Shown here piece by piece: positions 8,764 through 17,803 of a stretch of DNA of 64,000 bases. Position numbers and translations under genes: made by a program. The DNA is taken from NCBI GenBank assembly GCA_051418075.1, contig JBPRGG010000031.1:1-64000 (forward strand), given 5' to 3'. Source of the DNA: JBPRGG01 sp051418075. GTDB lineage: Bacteria > Bacteroidota > Bacteroidia > Cytophagales > Cyclobacteriaceae. A model generated the notes under the pieces. It made no database searches, was not told the DNA's origin, and was given only the letters and a program-made list of their open reading frames with translations. Within the stretch, counting starts at the first letter, position 1; each line of letters begins with the position of its first letter.

Positions 8764-9070
8764 ATTGACTCTATACCAACATTCCCATAAATAGCTGAAG
8801 GTGTTTTGATAAAGAATTCTCCTTCAGCTGATTCCATCCTTTGAGTATTGGTCTATTCATGGAAATGCCGAAGCACCGGGAAGGATGATCACCCCATTAT
8901 TGACACGCTGAACTTGCCTTCCTTTAATTATACCCTCCTGTTGTGGCAGTACACACCTTTTTTTTGACAGTTCACCCTGCTATTGGTACTTTTCAGGTAT
9001 GTTGTCCGGTCTGTTTTTTCAGGTGGAAAGTTTATTTACAATAAATAATTTTTCACCAAAACCTAAAAAA
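8764..9070. other. Intergenic region with 9-bp inverted repeat (307 bases)
   Basis: AGCTGAAGG at 8793-8801 is perfectly complementary to CCTTCAGCT at 8821-8829 (19-base loop), about 30 bases after the trehalose gene. No T-run follows, so it may be a weak terminator or an RNA-stabilising hairpin. The rest has no recognised gene. An in-frame ATG at 8999 exists, but the lipoprotein signal begins at 9071. Confidence 0.35.
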
Positions 9071-10126
9071 ATGAAAAGAACTAAATTCATTGCCCAAAAA
9101 ACGCTCAGCAGCTTTTTTACCCTGATGCTGCTCCTCATATTTGTCACTGCCTGTGATCAGGATGAAGAGGAAATAGCACCATCTGACAATCCGGACAATA
9201 TAGTTCAGATACTGGAAAATTTTGACCGTGAAGTTGAAGATTTTGATGAAAGTGAGAATGCAAGATTCAGGAAATTCCGGATCCCTACATTTGCCACTTT
9301 GATTTCTGCCCTCGATTACACTGGTTTGTTGAAAACTGTAGTGGACAATAAACTGACGGTATTCGCCCCCACAGATGGAGCATTTGCTAAGATTGGAATT
9401 AACTTCTTGAATGTACGACAAATTGACAAGGATGCCCTGACCAATATTTTGTTGTATCATGTGCTTGGGGGAAAGGTTTTCGCCAATGATTTAAGTAACT
9501 GCTATCAGCAAACCTTAAATGAAGATTATCTAAACATCATCAAAAAAGGCAGAAGGATATTGGTGGAAGGCACCAATAATAGAAAACCAGCAAAATTATT
9601 ATTAGCTAACATTCATGCCCTTAATGGTGTGCTGCATATCGTAAACGAGGTATTATTGCCTCCGGATGCCACCATTGCTGAAATTGCCCAGGAAGCTGGT
9701 AGTTTCAATAAACTGGTGGAATTTCTAACTGTTACAGGATTGGTAGAAGCGGTTAATGAACCCAATGATCCTAATGTTACGGTTTTTGCCCCCACGGATG
9801 AAGCTTTCCATAAAGTGTTATCTTCCTTAAATGAGGCTCAATTGCAGATTATCAATGATAACTTAAGTGATATTCTATTGCATCATGTGGTTGCCGGTAA
9901 AGTGTTTTCCTGCAATTTATCCGATGGTTTAATGGTTGAAACCCTGCTCGGGAATAATAAGATCACAGTTGATTTACATAGTTTTCAGATTTTTTCTTCA
10001 AGTGGAAATGGCGTTCCTTTGATTGCCAAAGCCCTTGATATCCAGGCTAATAATGGCGTGGTTCATGCTATAGATGGCGTTTTAATTCCTAAAGCTGTGG
10101 CTGACATGCTGCAGGCTGCTATGTAA
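9071..10126 (+). CDS. Fasciclin (FAS1) domain lipoprotein
   Basis: 351 residues from ATG 9071, chosen because MKRTKF opens a lipoprotein signal peptide ending in LIFVTAC (Cys about residue 24). An upstream in-frame ATG at 8999 would bury it. Two FAS1 domains follow: about residues 70-195 and 205-350, each with the hallmark segments TVFAPTDGAF or TVFAPTDEAF, YHVL or HHVV, and NGVLHIVNEVLLP or NGVVHAIDGVLIP. FAS1 domains mediate adhesion or carbohydrate binding at the cell surface. Highly charged residues about 27-60 form a linker after the lipid anchor. Monocistronic; followed by a shared terminator. Confidence 0.88.
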   Translation: MKRTKFIAQKTLSSFFTLMLLLIFVTACDQDEEEIAPSDNPDNIVQILENFDREVEDFDESENARFRKFRIPTFATLISALDYTGLLKTVVDNKLTVFAPTDGAFAKIGINFLNVRQIDKDALTNILLYHVLGGKVFANDLSNCYQQTLNEDYLNIIKKGRRILVEGTNNRKPAKLLLANIHALNGVLHIVNEVLLPPDATIAEIAQEAGSFNKLVEFLTVTGLVEAVNEPNDPNVTVFAPTDEAFHKVLSSLNEAQLQIINDNLSDILLHHVVAGKVFSCNLSDGLMVETLLGNNKITVDLHSFQIFSSSGNGVPLIAKALDIQANNGVVHAIDGVLIPKAVADMLQAAM

Positions 10127-10168
10127 CATAATTGATAATAATATTTCTCTAAAGTAAGATAGCCAATA

Positions 10169-10198
10169 AGAGGTCAGTCCGGAATTGGGCTGACCTCT
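10169..10198. terminator. Strong hairpin terminator between convergent genes
   Basis: A 12-bp stem: AGAGGTCAGTCC at 10169-10180 pairs with GGGCTGACCTCT at 10187-10198 (one G-T pair, six-base loop). On the plus strand it is followed by GATTTTAATT. It lies between the convergent FAS1 and M48 genes, just beyond the M48 stop, and could serve both. Confidence 0.65.
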
Positions 10199-10202
10199 GA
10201 TT

Positions 10203-11003
10203 TTAATTATTATTCCTGTAGTATTTTAATGCTTCCGGCATCCAGTCATTTAAATTATTGATCCGGGTTTCATGAGAAGGGTGGGTGGACAAAAATTCCG
10301 GAGGAGCACCGCCCCCGCTTTTGGCCGCCATGCGCTGCCAGAAATCAGGCGCTTCCCGGGGATCATAACCAGCCATAGCCATAAATATTAAACCCAACTG
10401 ATCCGCTTCGGATTCATGAAGTCGGCTGTATGGTAGCACGCCCAGAACAGTGGAACCAGCCCCATATGCTGCCATGGCAATTTGCTGGGTGGTTTGTGGC
10501 TCATTTCTTAGGGCCACGGCCAAGGCGGTTCCTAATCCCTGTTGTATTAATCCTTGAGTCATTCGCTCGTTTCCATGCTCGGCTATGGCATGGGCCACTT
10601 CATGTCCCATCACCACGGCTACACCGGCTTCATCCTGGCAAATAGGCATGATCCCTTCATAGAACGCCACTTTACCACCGGGCATAGCCCAGGCATTCAC
10701 TGCATCATCTTCCAGCAGGTGAAACTCCCATCGATAACCTTCCAGGGCTTCACTCATGCCATTTTGGCTTAAATACTCCTGAACAGCATTTTTGATCCTG
10801 CTTCCCACACTTTTAACCATTTGAGCATTTTGCCGCTCATCTGATAATTCACTTTTATTCAATACTTCCTGATAGCTCTGGAAGCTCAATTGCAACATCT
10901 GATCACTGGGGATCCAGGCAATCTGCTTTCTTCCTGTTATAGGCACTGAAGAGCAACTAAAAAGGAAGAATAATACTAAAACAAATGATAAACTTTTCTT
11001 CAT
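10203..11003 (-). CDS. M48 family zinc metallopeptidase lipoprotein (BepA/Oma1-like)
   Basis: A 266-residue exported zinc protease. The N-terminus ends in LFFLFSC, giving a lipobox Cys at about residue 17. The zinc-binding HEVAH lies at 134-138, and the third ligand is the Glu of ESEAD at about 197-201, both standard for M48. NAWAMPGGKVAFYEG upstream is the conserved substrate-edge strand. The length, without a C-terminal TPR extension, matches short Loi/YcaL-type periplasmic M48 proteases involved in outer-membrane protein quality control. It ends right at the shared hairpin. No partner gene is adjacent. Confidence 0.9.
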   Translation of the reverse strand: MKKSLSFVLVLFFLFSCSSVPITGRKQIAWIPSDQMLQLSFQSYQEVLNKSELSDERQNAQMVKSVGSRIKNAVQEYLSQNGMSEALEGYRWEFHLLEDDAVNAWAMPGGKVAFYEGIMPICQDEAGVAVVMGHEVAHAIAEHGNERMTQGLIQQGLGTALAVALRNEPQTTQQIAMAAYGAGSTVLGVLPYSRLHESEADQLGLIFMAMAGYDPREAPDFWQRMAAKSGGGAPPEFLSTHPSHETRINNLNDWMPEALKYYRNNN

Positions 11004-11182
11004 AGTTATATTGGTTAAGTCATTTAAATCTTATCATAAACATGTTAAAAACCGGCTCTTTTATTAAATGTTCATGCTTTCAAAAGAAGTCTCTGCAAAT
11101 TCTGTGCAAAAAAATTTGAATTAATTTAAAGATTACCTGAGGGTTATATATTTTTGAATTAAATCAAAACTAAATCCTTTCC

Positions 11183-11794
11183 ATGAAAATATTAGCTATT
11201 GGCAGAAATTATGTGGAACATATTGAGGAATTGAACAGCGAAAGACCAGAAGAACCGGTAGTTTTTTTTAAACCTGATACGGCAGTTTGGAAAAACAAAC
11301 GATTTTTTTATTTGCCTGATTTTTCTGACAATATTCATTATGAAGTGGAGTTAGTTATTAAGATTAATCAGGAAGGTAAAAATATACAAGAGAAGTATGC
11401 CTCCAAATACTATGATGAGATAGGTATTGGGATTGATTTTACTGCCAGGGATATTCAAAATAAGGCCAAAGATAAAGGCTTACCCTGGGCCCTGGCTAAA
11501 GGATTTGATAATTCGGCTCCGGTCTCTGATTTTTTACCCAAAACAGAATTCCCTGATATCAACAATATTAACTTTTCTCTGGAAATGGATGGCGAAGTTA
11601 AACAACAGGGAAATTCAAGCCTGATGATTTATAGTTTTGATTACATTATTCATTATATTTCTCGATATATTACTTTAAAAAAAGGAGACCTGATTTTCAC
11701 AGGAACTCCAAAAGGTGTGGGACCAGTAAAAATTGGAAATAAATTAAATGCTTATATTGAAGATCAGAAATTGTTGGAAGTTGAAGTTAAATAA
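11183..11794 (+). CDS. Fumarylacetoacetate hydrolase (FAH) family protein
   Basis: A 203-residue single-domain FAH-fold enzyme. Metal-binding acidic residues lie in the conserved HYEVELVI segment (about residues 52-59). GIGIDFTARDIQNKAKDKGLPW follows, where the second acidic ligand usually sits, and the family C-terminal signature LIFTGTPKGVGPV is at about 175-187. Small FAH proteins include oxaloacetate decarboxylases and acylpyruvate hydrolases; the exact substrate cannot be assigned. Its 3' end overlaps the M23 peptidase gene, so the two are probably co-transcribed and translationally coupled. Confidence 0.88.
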   Translation: MKILAIGRNYVEHIEELNSERPEEPVVFFKPDTAVWKNKRFFYLPDFSDNIHYEVELVIKINQEGKNIQEKYASKYYDEIGIGIDFTARDIQNKAKDKGLPWALAKGFDNSAPVSDFLPKTEFPDINNINFSLEMDGEVKQQGNSSLMIYSFDYIIHYISRYITLKKGDLIFTGTPKGVGPVKIGNKLNAYIEDQKLLEVEVK

Positions 11795-13685
11795 GTTTTA
11801 TCTGCTGCTTTTTATTACCGGGTCAATAAATTTTGTAGTCTCGGCGCAATCCATCGAAGAGGGATATTACCTTTTTCCGATCCGGCCGGGAGAAACCAAC
11901 TATCTTTCCGGTACCATGGGAGAGATCCGGTCCAATCATTTTCATTCAGCCATAGATATCAAAACCGGAGGCATTGAAGGACTTCCCGTATACGCTTCTG
12001 CAGATGGTTATGTGAGCCGCATCAAGGTGTCTACCGGAGGATATGGAAATGTTTTATATGTCCAGCATCCTAATAGCACCACTACTGTTTATGCCCATTT
12101 ATTAAAATTCAATGAAGACATCGGTGAATATGTGCGACAGGCTCAATATCATAACAAAAGCTTTGAAATTGAACTGTTTCCGGAAAAAGACCAACTTAAA
12201 GTAGAAAAAGGAAAACCTTTGGGACTTTCGGGCAATTCCGGCTCCTCCGGCGGACCTCACTTACATTTTGAGATCAGAAATGCCAACCAGGAACCATTAA
12301 ATCCATTGTTGTATGGTTTTGACGAGGTAAAAGATAATATTTCGCCCCTGGTTCGAGAAATTGCGGTAGTGCCACTGGATATAAATTCCAGAGTGAATCA
12401 TCTGTTTGACCGGGCTGAATTTAAACTATACCGTAAAGGAAACACCTATTACCTGAATGAACCCATTGAAGTATATGGTAAAATCGGCATCCAGATATTA
12501 ACCTATGATCAATTGAATGGCGCTTCCAATCTTAATGGTGTCCCGTGTATGGAACTTAAAGTAGATGGAGAAGAAGTATTTCATCAAAATATCACCCGGT
12601 TTTCATTCTATGACACCCGGGATATTCTGGTGCATTATGATTATGAAAACAGCGTAGCCTCCGGGCAAAGGTTCCAGAAATTGTATATAGATGACGGTAA
12701 TGAACTGGACTTCTACCAGACGGGCTCTGGGAACGGTACATTTGTGATTGAAGATGACCAGGAGCATCAGGTGGAAATAACTCTGGAGGATGCTTATCAT
12801 AATAAAACGGAAGTGAAGTTTACCTTGAAAGGTACTGTTCCAGCCGAAAAAACCTCTGTCAGGAATTTTTCCAGGAGTGATTTTGATCAGAAGGTGATTG
12901 ATAATGTTCTTTACCTGCAAAAATCCCTGAGTCCATCAGCAGAAAAACCACTAATGCGCGTTTATGCCAACCGGATGACCTATTCCTACAAACCGGCATA
13001 TGAAGTAAATGGCAAAGCTGTTTATCTGTGGGATCTGAAACAGGGCATCCCTGATTCAGTATTCCTGGTGGATGAATATGTTAATCCGGGAATATTGGCC
13101 ATGGTTCCGGCTGGGGAAGCATTTAATTATTATCACGATGTGCTGGATGTAAAAATCCCCCAGGCAGCTTTGTTTGATACCCTTTATTTAAGTATAAATT
13201 ATGAAACAGAGGGCCAGCAGGAAATTTTTACCATCAATGACGGATCGATACCTTTGAACCGGTATATTTCGGTAGATCTGAAGACCAGGAATGAATATGA
13301 AAACAAAAGCAAAACCAGGGTTTATGCCATTAATAAATATGGTAATTACAGTTATGAAGGAGGAGAATGGCAAGGTCAGATAATTACTTTTAGTACCAGA
13401 GACCTGGGAAAATTTACTTTGCTGGCCGATACGCTAGCGCCCACTATTCGGGCCGGAAGGATTGATAGTAAGGTGCTTACATTTAATATCTCCGATGATC
13501 TGTCCGGTATAAAGTCCTTTGATGCTTATGTAGATGGAGAATGGGTGCTGATGAATTATGATTATAAGAGAAATTTATTATGGTCAGAAAAATTAGATTC
13601 AGACAAACCTTTTCAGGGACAATTGGTTTTGCAGGTTATTGATAATGTAGGTAATCAGCAAACTTTTAAAACTACCATAAATTAG
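11781..13685 (+). CDS. M23 family metallopeptidase (LytM/lysostaphin fold), secreted
   Basis: 634 residues from TTG 11781, chosen because it gives a clean signal peptide (MKLNKFYLLLF to VSAQ). The in-frame ATG at 11748 would lie deeper in the FAH gene. The start overlaps the FAH 3' end by 14 bases. The M23 zinc site is present: H55-x3-D59 (HFHSAID) and the HxH motif H160/H162 (GPHLHFEIR), so it can be an active peptidoglycan endopeptidase. A long C-terminal part of about 450 residues is beta-rich, with repeated immunoglobulin-like segments such as DNISPLVREIAV and DTLAPTIRAGRI. It probably cuts cell-wall crosslinks. The bcp gene follows after 7 bases. Confidence 0.9.
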   Translation: MKLNKFYLLLFITGSINFVVSAQSIEEGYYLFPIRPGETNYLSGTMGEIRSNHFHSAIDIKTGGIEGLPVYASADGYVSRIKVSTGGYGNVLYVQHPNSTTTVYAHLLKFNEDIGEYVRQAQYHNKSFEIELFPEKDQLKVEKGKPLGLSGNSGSSGGPHLHFEIRNANQEPLNPLLYGFDEVKDNISPLVREIAVVPLDINSRVNHLFDRAEFKLYRKGNTYYLNEPIEVYGKIGIQILTYDQLNGASNLNGVPCMELKVDGEEVFHQNITRFSFYDTRDILVHYDYENSVASGQRFQKLYIDDGNELDFYQTGSGNGTFVIEDDQEHQVEITLEDAYHNKTEVKFTLKGTVPAEKTSVRNFSRSDFDQKVIDNVLYLQKSLSPSAEKPLMRVYANRMTYSYKPAYEVNGKAVYLWDLKQGIPDSVFLVDEYVNPGILAMVPAGEAFNYYHDVLDVKIPQAALFDTLYLSINYETEGQQEIFTINDGSIPLNRYISVDLKTRNEYENKSKTRVYAINKYGNYSYEGGEWQGQIITFSTRDLGKFTLLADTLAPTIRAGRIDSKVLTFNISDDLSGIKSFDAYVDGEWVLMNYDYKRNLLWSEKLDSDKPFQGQLVLQVIDNVGNQQTFKTTIN

Positions 13686-13692
13686 TATAAAG

Positions 13693-14142
13693 ATGAAACT
13701 AAAAGTTGGAGAAAAAGCCCCTGAATTTGAAGGAAAAGATCAAAATGGCAACCTTTTAAAGTTGTCAGATTTCAAAGGAAAAAAAATAGTCCTTTATTTT
13801 TATCCCAAAGACAACACGCCTGGTTGTACTGCTGAGGCTTGTAATTTGAGAGACAATTACTCCCGTTTTCAAAATGAAGGATACGAAATTATTGGAGTCA
13901 GCACAGATAATGAAAAGTCTCATCAGAAATTCATTGACAAATATGAATTGCCTTTCAGTTTGTTAGCAGATACCGACAAGACCATTCATGAAATGTATGA
14001 CACCTGGCAGGAAAAATCCATGTATGGCAAAAAATATATGGGCACCGCCAGAACCACTTTTGTTATTGATGAGGAAGGTGTGATCACTGAAATTATTGAA
14101 AAAGTAAAAACCAAGGATCATACAAATCAGATTCTTGCCTAA
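13693..14142 (+). CDS. bcp: Thiol peroxidase, Bcp/PrxQ type
   Basis: A 149-residue thioredoxin-dependent peroxiredoxin that reduces hydrogen peroxide and organic hydroperoxides. The peroxidatic Cys45 lies in NTPGCTAEAC, with a possible resolving Cys50 five residues later, the atypical 2-Cys PrxQ arrangement. VLYFYPKDNTPGCT and FAM-like FVIDEEGVI segments match the family and the length is standard. It follows the M23 gene by 7 bases and is followed by a long hairpin, so it is probably the last gene of the FAH-M23-bcp transcript. Confidence 0.95.
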   Translation: MKLKVGEKAPEFEGKDQNGNLLKLSDFKGKKIVLYFYPKDNTPGCTAEACNLRDNYSRFQNEGYEIIGVSTDNEKSHQKFIDKYELPFSLLADTDKTIHEMYDTWQEKSMYGKKYMGTARTTFVIDEEGVITEIIEKVKTKDHTNQILA

Positions 14143-14177
14143 ATCGCCCGGGTAGGTTTTTATCAGAATTTATACAT

Positions 14178-14228
14178 AAAAATCCATGGCTTTTCGTTTA
14201 TTTTAGGGAATTAGTCATGGATTTTTAA
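14178..14228 (+). terminator. Hairpin terminator after bcp
   Basis: AAAAATCCATG at 14178-14188 pairs with CATGGATTTTT at 14216-14226 (11 bp). The arm itself ends in a T-run. The loop is long, about 27 bases. It sits between bcp and the VWA gene. Confidence 0.5.
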
Positions 14229-14237
14229 TTTTGAGAC

Positions 14238-15632
14238 TTGAGGCAAATACAATTTTCATTCACCGTTTTATCTTTTTTAATCTTTATTGGTTGTTTTCAA
14301 CCTGTACAAGGACAGGTAAATCAGCAGAAATTACCTCAAAAAACAAGGATACTATTTTTACTGGATGCCTCGGGCAGTATGTTGGCTCCCTGGGAAAACA
14401 CCTATCGAATTTCAGCCGCAAAAAAGCTATTGACCGATATTGTGGATTCACTAAAGGTGGATAAAAGCCTGGAACTGGCCCTCAGGGTGTACGGACATCA
14501 GTTTCACAGGCGATTCCAGAATTGTCAGGATACTAAACTGGAAGTGCCTTTTGCCCCTGAAAACCATGAAAGGATAAAAGACAGGCTGGCTTCCATTACT
14601 CCACAGGGAACTACCCCCATTGCCTATTCCTTGATGCAGTCAGCCAATGATTTTCCCCCTGACGGACAGGCCCGTAATGTGATCATTATTATCACCGATG
14701 GTATTGAATCCTGCGAAGGTGATCCCTGTGATGTCTCTTTAGCCCTGCAACGTCAGAATGTTTTCCTCAAGCCCTTTATTATTGGTATTGGCATGAATGA
14801 GACTTTTGAAGCCCAATTTAAATGTGTGGGGGATTTCTTTGATGCAGATAACATCAGCGGCTTTAAAAGGGCTCTGAATCAGGTAATCCGGCAAAGTCTG
14901 GAGCGAGCAACTGTAAGTGTGGAGTTGCTGGATATCAACGACCAGCCCACTGAAACCAATGTAAACGTCACCTTTATCAATAATTTCACCAAAGAAGCTG
15001 CCTATGAATTTGTGCATTTCCTGGACCGGCAGGGAAGACCTGATAGTGTGGAAGTGGACCCGATCCTGACCTATGATGTAGTAGTGAATACCATACCTCC
15101 TGTAGTTAAACCAAACGTGGAAATCGCAGGTGGCAGACATAATATCATTCGGATCAAGTCTCCTCAGGGTTATATAAAGATCAATCAAAAAGGCTATACT
15201 GAATACCAAAAGGGGGTAAAAGCACTCATCCGCAAAAAAGGTGTGACAGGGAACATTCATGTCATGGAAATGCCTTCTTCAGAAAAAGTATTGGTAGGTG
15301 ATTATGAGCTGGAATTCCTGACCACACCAAGACGAATTATTCCGGTAACTATACAACCGGATCAAATCAGCCAGGTAGATTTACCGGCCCCGGGTGTGCT
15401 TAACATTGTCACCAGTGTTTCCGGATATGGCAGCCTTTATCAAATGGGGGAGGGGGCACAAACCTGGGTAAAAAACCTTAATCATGATGTGAACAGTACT
15501 ACCATGGCTATTCAACCAGGAAAATATAAGATCGTTTTCCGCTCCCGAAATTCCCTGGGCAGTAAGTATACCCAGATCAAGCAATTTGAAATTAAATCAG
15601 GCGCTACCATGAATGTCCGTTTTACCTTCTGA
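14238..15632 (+). CDS. VWA domain-containing secreted protein
   Basis: 464 residues from TTG 14238. This start is chosen because it gives the hydrophobic export signal ending near VQGQ; no ATG is available before it in frame. A von Willebrand A domain occupies about residues 36-225: MIDAS motif DASGSM at 43-48, a TTPIAYS threonine loop and an ITDGIES acidic loop. The rest is beta-rich, with ratios suggesting Ig-like or PEGA-like repeats (for example NVEIAGGRHNIIRIKSPQGYIKI). Probably a periplasmic or surface protein-binding factor. It lies upstream of the OmpA/PD40 gene on the same strand with 132 bases between, which hints at a related envelope role. Confidence 0.85.
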   Translation: MRQIQFSFTVLSFLIFIGCFQPVQGQVNQQKLPQKTRILFLLDASGSMLAPWENTYRISAAKKLLTDIVDSLKVDKSLELALRVYGHQFHRRFQNCQDTKLEVPFAPENHERIKDRLASITPQGTTPIAYSLMQSANDFPPDGQARNVIIIITDGIESCEGDPCDVSLALQRQNVFLKPFIIGIGMNETFEAQFKCVGDFFDADNISGFKRALNQVIRQSLERATVSVELLDINDQPTETNVNVTFINNFTKEAAYEFVHFLDRQGRPDSVEVDPILTYDVVVNTIPPVVKPNVEIAGGRHNIIRIKSPQGYIKINQKGYTEYQKGVKALIRKKGVTGNIHVMEMPSSEKVLVGDYELEFLTTPRRIIPVTIQPDQISQVDLPAPGVLNIVTSVSGYGSLYQMGEGAQTWVKNLNHDVNSTTMAIQPGKYKIVFRSRNSLGSKYTQIKQFEIKSGATMNVRFTF

Positions 15633-15764
15633 TTCGAAAAAACGATTTTTAAAAGTTCGAATGTTGAACCCTACCAATGTAATTTTATTTAACCTAATTA
15701 CCTGAAATCGAAAGATATAATAGCTATTTTCGGATCTGATTTACATCAACTGGAATCCCTACTA

Positions 15765-17786
15765 ATGCAAAAGCTGGTTCTATTATTTTTTTTAGTACTC
15801 CCAATGCTTTCCCTGGCTCAGTCTATCCAATGGGCTTCTTTTATTGATTATCAATATAATCAATTTGGACAGCAGGAATATGGGGGCCAACAAGTTTTAG
15901 GCCCACCTAACGCATTTCCCCTGGGTGACTTAAATCCGGCTGCTATGAAATTAAATCAATCGGCCACATTCGGGACCATTATTGTGGGTTTTGAAAAACC
16001 TGTCCTGGCCAAACAATTGGTGATTATTGAAAACTACCTGCCTGGTGCATTGACCAGTATCAGCCTGTTTGACCAGCAGGGCAGAAGGTATGAGTGTTTT
16101 AATAATGAACCGGAAAAGTCTTCTCTCAGCCACCGGGCTTTATGGCTTAACCTTAGCCAGACCAATCAGTTGGTTAAAAAAGTGGAGATCAATATCAGTA
16201 CCATTCAAAATCCCGGATGGTCTCAGATTGATGCCATTGGTCTGGCTGATTTTGACCAAAAATCTGATTTTGAAAACGCCCTGAATAGATATGGTGATTT
16301 TAATTTATCCCAGCCTCATTACTTTACCTCTGCAAAAAAACCTGTAGGAGCAGCTATCAATTCATATTATGTGGAAACCAAGCCCATCATTTCTCCCGAT
16401 GGTTCCACCCTGTATTTTGTCAGGCAAAATTATAAAGGCAACGTGAAAGGTGAGAAAGATCCCCAGGATATATATTGTGCACAGTTCACTAATGGTAAAT
16501 GGCAGGCAGCCCAAAACTTTGGTCCTCCTTTAAATGACAAATATGCCAACGGCGTATGTTCAGTTTCTCCCGATGGTAACACCCTTTTACTGATTTACGA
16601 CCAGAAAAAAGGGAAATATATGACCGGGGCAGCCATTTCCCGTAAAACCCGCAGCGGCTGGTCATCTCCAGAGCCATTAATTATTGATAATTTCTATAAT
16701 CAATCAAAATATCAGGATTATTTTATGGGTGTGAATGGTAAAGTGCTGGTAATGGCCCTGGAAAGAAATGACAGCCAGGGGAAACAGGACCTTTATGTTT
16801 CCTTCAAGAAAGATGGTCTGGACAAATGGACATCCCCTCAAAATTTGGGTATGGGATTAAATACGCCAGCCAATGATTTTGCCCCCTTTTTAGCAGCCGA
16901 TAATAAAACCCTCTACTTTGCTTCAGAAGGCTATGAAGGTCTGGGAAGTAGTGATATTTATTATGCCAGAAGGCTGGATGAAAGCTGGCAGAACTGGAGT
17001 AAACCTAAAAATTTAGGACCTGAAATTAATTCCATGGGTTTTGATGCCTATTACACCATTTCCGCCGAGGGGAACAGGGCCTATTTTGTTTCAACCAGTA
17101 ATTTGCTGAAAGAGATGGAAGACATTTACCAAATTGATCTTCCCGGGGCCTTAAAGCCGGAGCCGGTGGTATTGATTTCCGGAACTGTATATGATGCCTA
17201 CACCAAAGAGCCGATTCAGGCTGAAATATTCTTCGAGCAGCTTTCCCAGGGAAACGATGATGGTATTGCTTTATCCAATCCGGATGATGGCACTTATAAC
17301 CTGGTGTTAAATCCGGGGCACAGGTATGGTTTTGGAGCAAAAGCCAGCCAATATATGACTGTAAATGAACACCTGGATTTACAGGAAACCAACAGCTTTA
17401 AAAAAATAGAAAGAGATCTTTACCTTGTTCCCCTTAAGGTGGGCCAGGTAGTACAACTTAATAATATTTTCTTTGCCCAGAGTAAGGCAGTGATACTACC
17501 GGAATCGTATCCGGAGTTGGAGCGGTTGGCCAATACCATGATGGAGCATGCCGACCTTGAAATTGAATTAGGTGGGCATACCGATAGTTATGGCAGTGCC
17601 CAGGCCAATTATGAGCTATCCTGGCAAAGGGTACAGGCGGTAAAAGCCTTTTTGGCAGATCAGGGAATCGAAAAAAACAGGATCGAAGTCAAAGGGTATG
17701 GTGAGAAAAAACCACTCTATAGCAATGCCGATGAGGATAAAAGAAAGCTCAATCGAAGGGTTGAAATTACCATTTTAAAAAATTAA
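15765..17786 (+). CDS. OmpA family protein with PD40 beta-propeller
   Basis: A 673-residue multi-domain envelope protein. Order: signal peptide 1-19 (to SLAQ); a jelly-roll-like N-terminal domain about 20-165 (IIVGFEKPVLAKQLVIIENY and similar discoidin-type strands); PD40 propeller blades about 195-445 (SPDGSTLYFVRQ, SPDGNTLLLIYD, AADNKTLYFASEG); a carboxypeptidase-regulatory-like beta-sandwich about 467-545; and a C-terminal OmpA peptidoglycan-binding domain about 560-673 (GGHTDSYGSAQANYELSWQR, KGYGEKKPLYSN, NRRVEI). In Bacteroidetes such proteins often link the outer membrane or gliding/secretion machinery to peptidoglycan. Which machinery is unknown here. A paralogous propeller lies at 1-839. 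Confidence 0.9.
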   Translation: MQKLVLLFFLVLPMLSLAQSIQWASFIDYQYNQFGQQEYGGQQVLGPPNAFPLGDLNPAAMKLNQSATFGTIIVGFEKPVLAKQLVIIENYLPGALTSISLFDQQGRRYECFNNEPEKSSLSHRALWLNLSQTNQLVKKVEINISTIQNPGWSQIDAIGLADFDQKSDFENALNRYGDFNLSQPHYFTSAKKPVGAAINSYYVETKPIISPDGSTLYFVRQNYKGNVKGEKDPQDIYCAQFTNGKWQAAQNFGPPLNDKYANGVCSVSPDGNTLLLIYDQKKGKYMTGAAISRKTRSGWSSPEPLIIDNFYNQSKYQDYFMGVNGKVLVMALERNDSQGKQDLYVSFKKDGLDKWTSPQNLGMGLNTPANDFAPFLAADNKTLYFASEGYEGLGSSDIYYARRLDESWQNWSKPKNLGPEINSMGFDAYYTISAEGNRAYFVSTSNLLKEMEDIYQIDLPGALKPEPVVLISGTVYDAYTKEPIQAEIFFEQLSQGNDDGIALSNPDDGTYNLVLNPGHRYGFGAKASQYMTVNEHLDLQETNSFKKIERDLYLVPLKVGQVVQLNNIFFAQSKAVILPESYPELERLANTMMEHADLEIELGGHTDSYGSAQANYELSWQRVQAVKAFLADQGIEKNRIEVKGYGEKKPLYSNADEDKRKLNRRVEITILKN

Positions 17787-17803
17787 TATTAACAGATCTA
17801 ATT

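Noticed and set aside
14739..15260. 173-codon minus-strand frame inside the VWA gene
   Set aside because: Antisense to a conserved MIDAS-domain protein; amino-acid composition is typical of a shadow frame (high His/Phe/Ile).
15632..15662. ATTCGAA/TTCGAAT inverted repeat after the VWA gene
   Set aside because: Self-complementary short words in AT-rich DNA with no T-run; likely chance.
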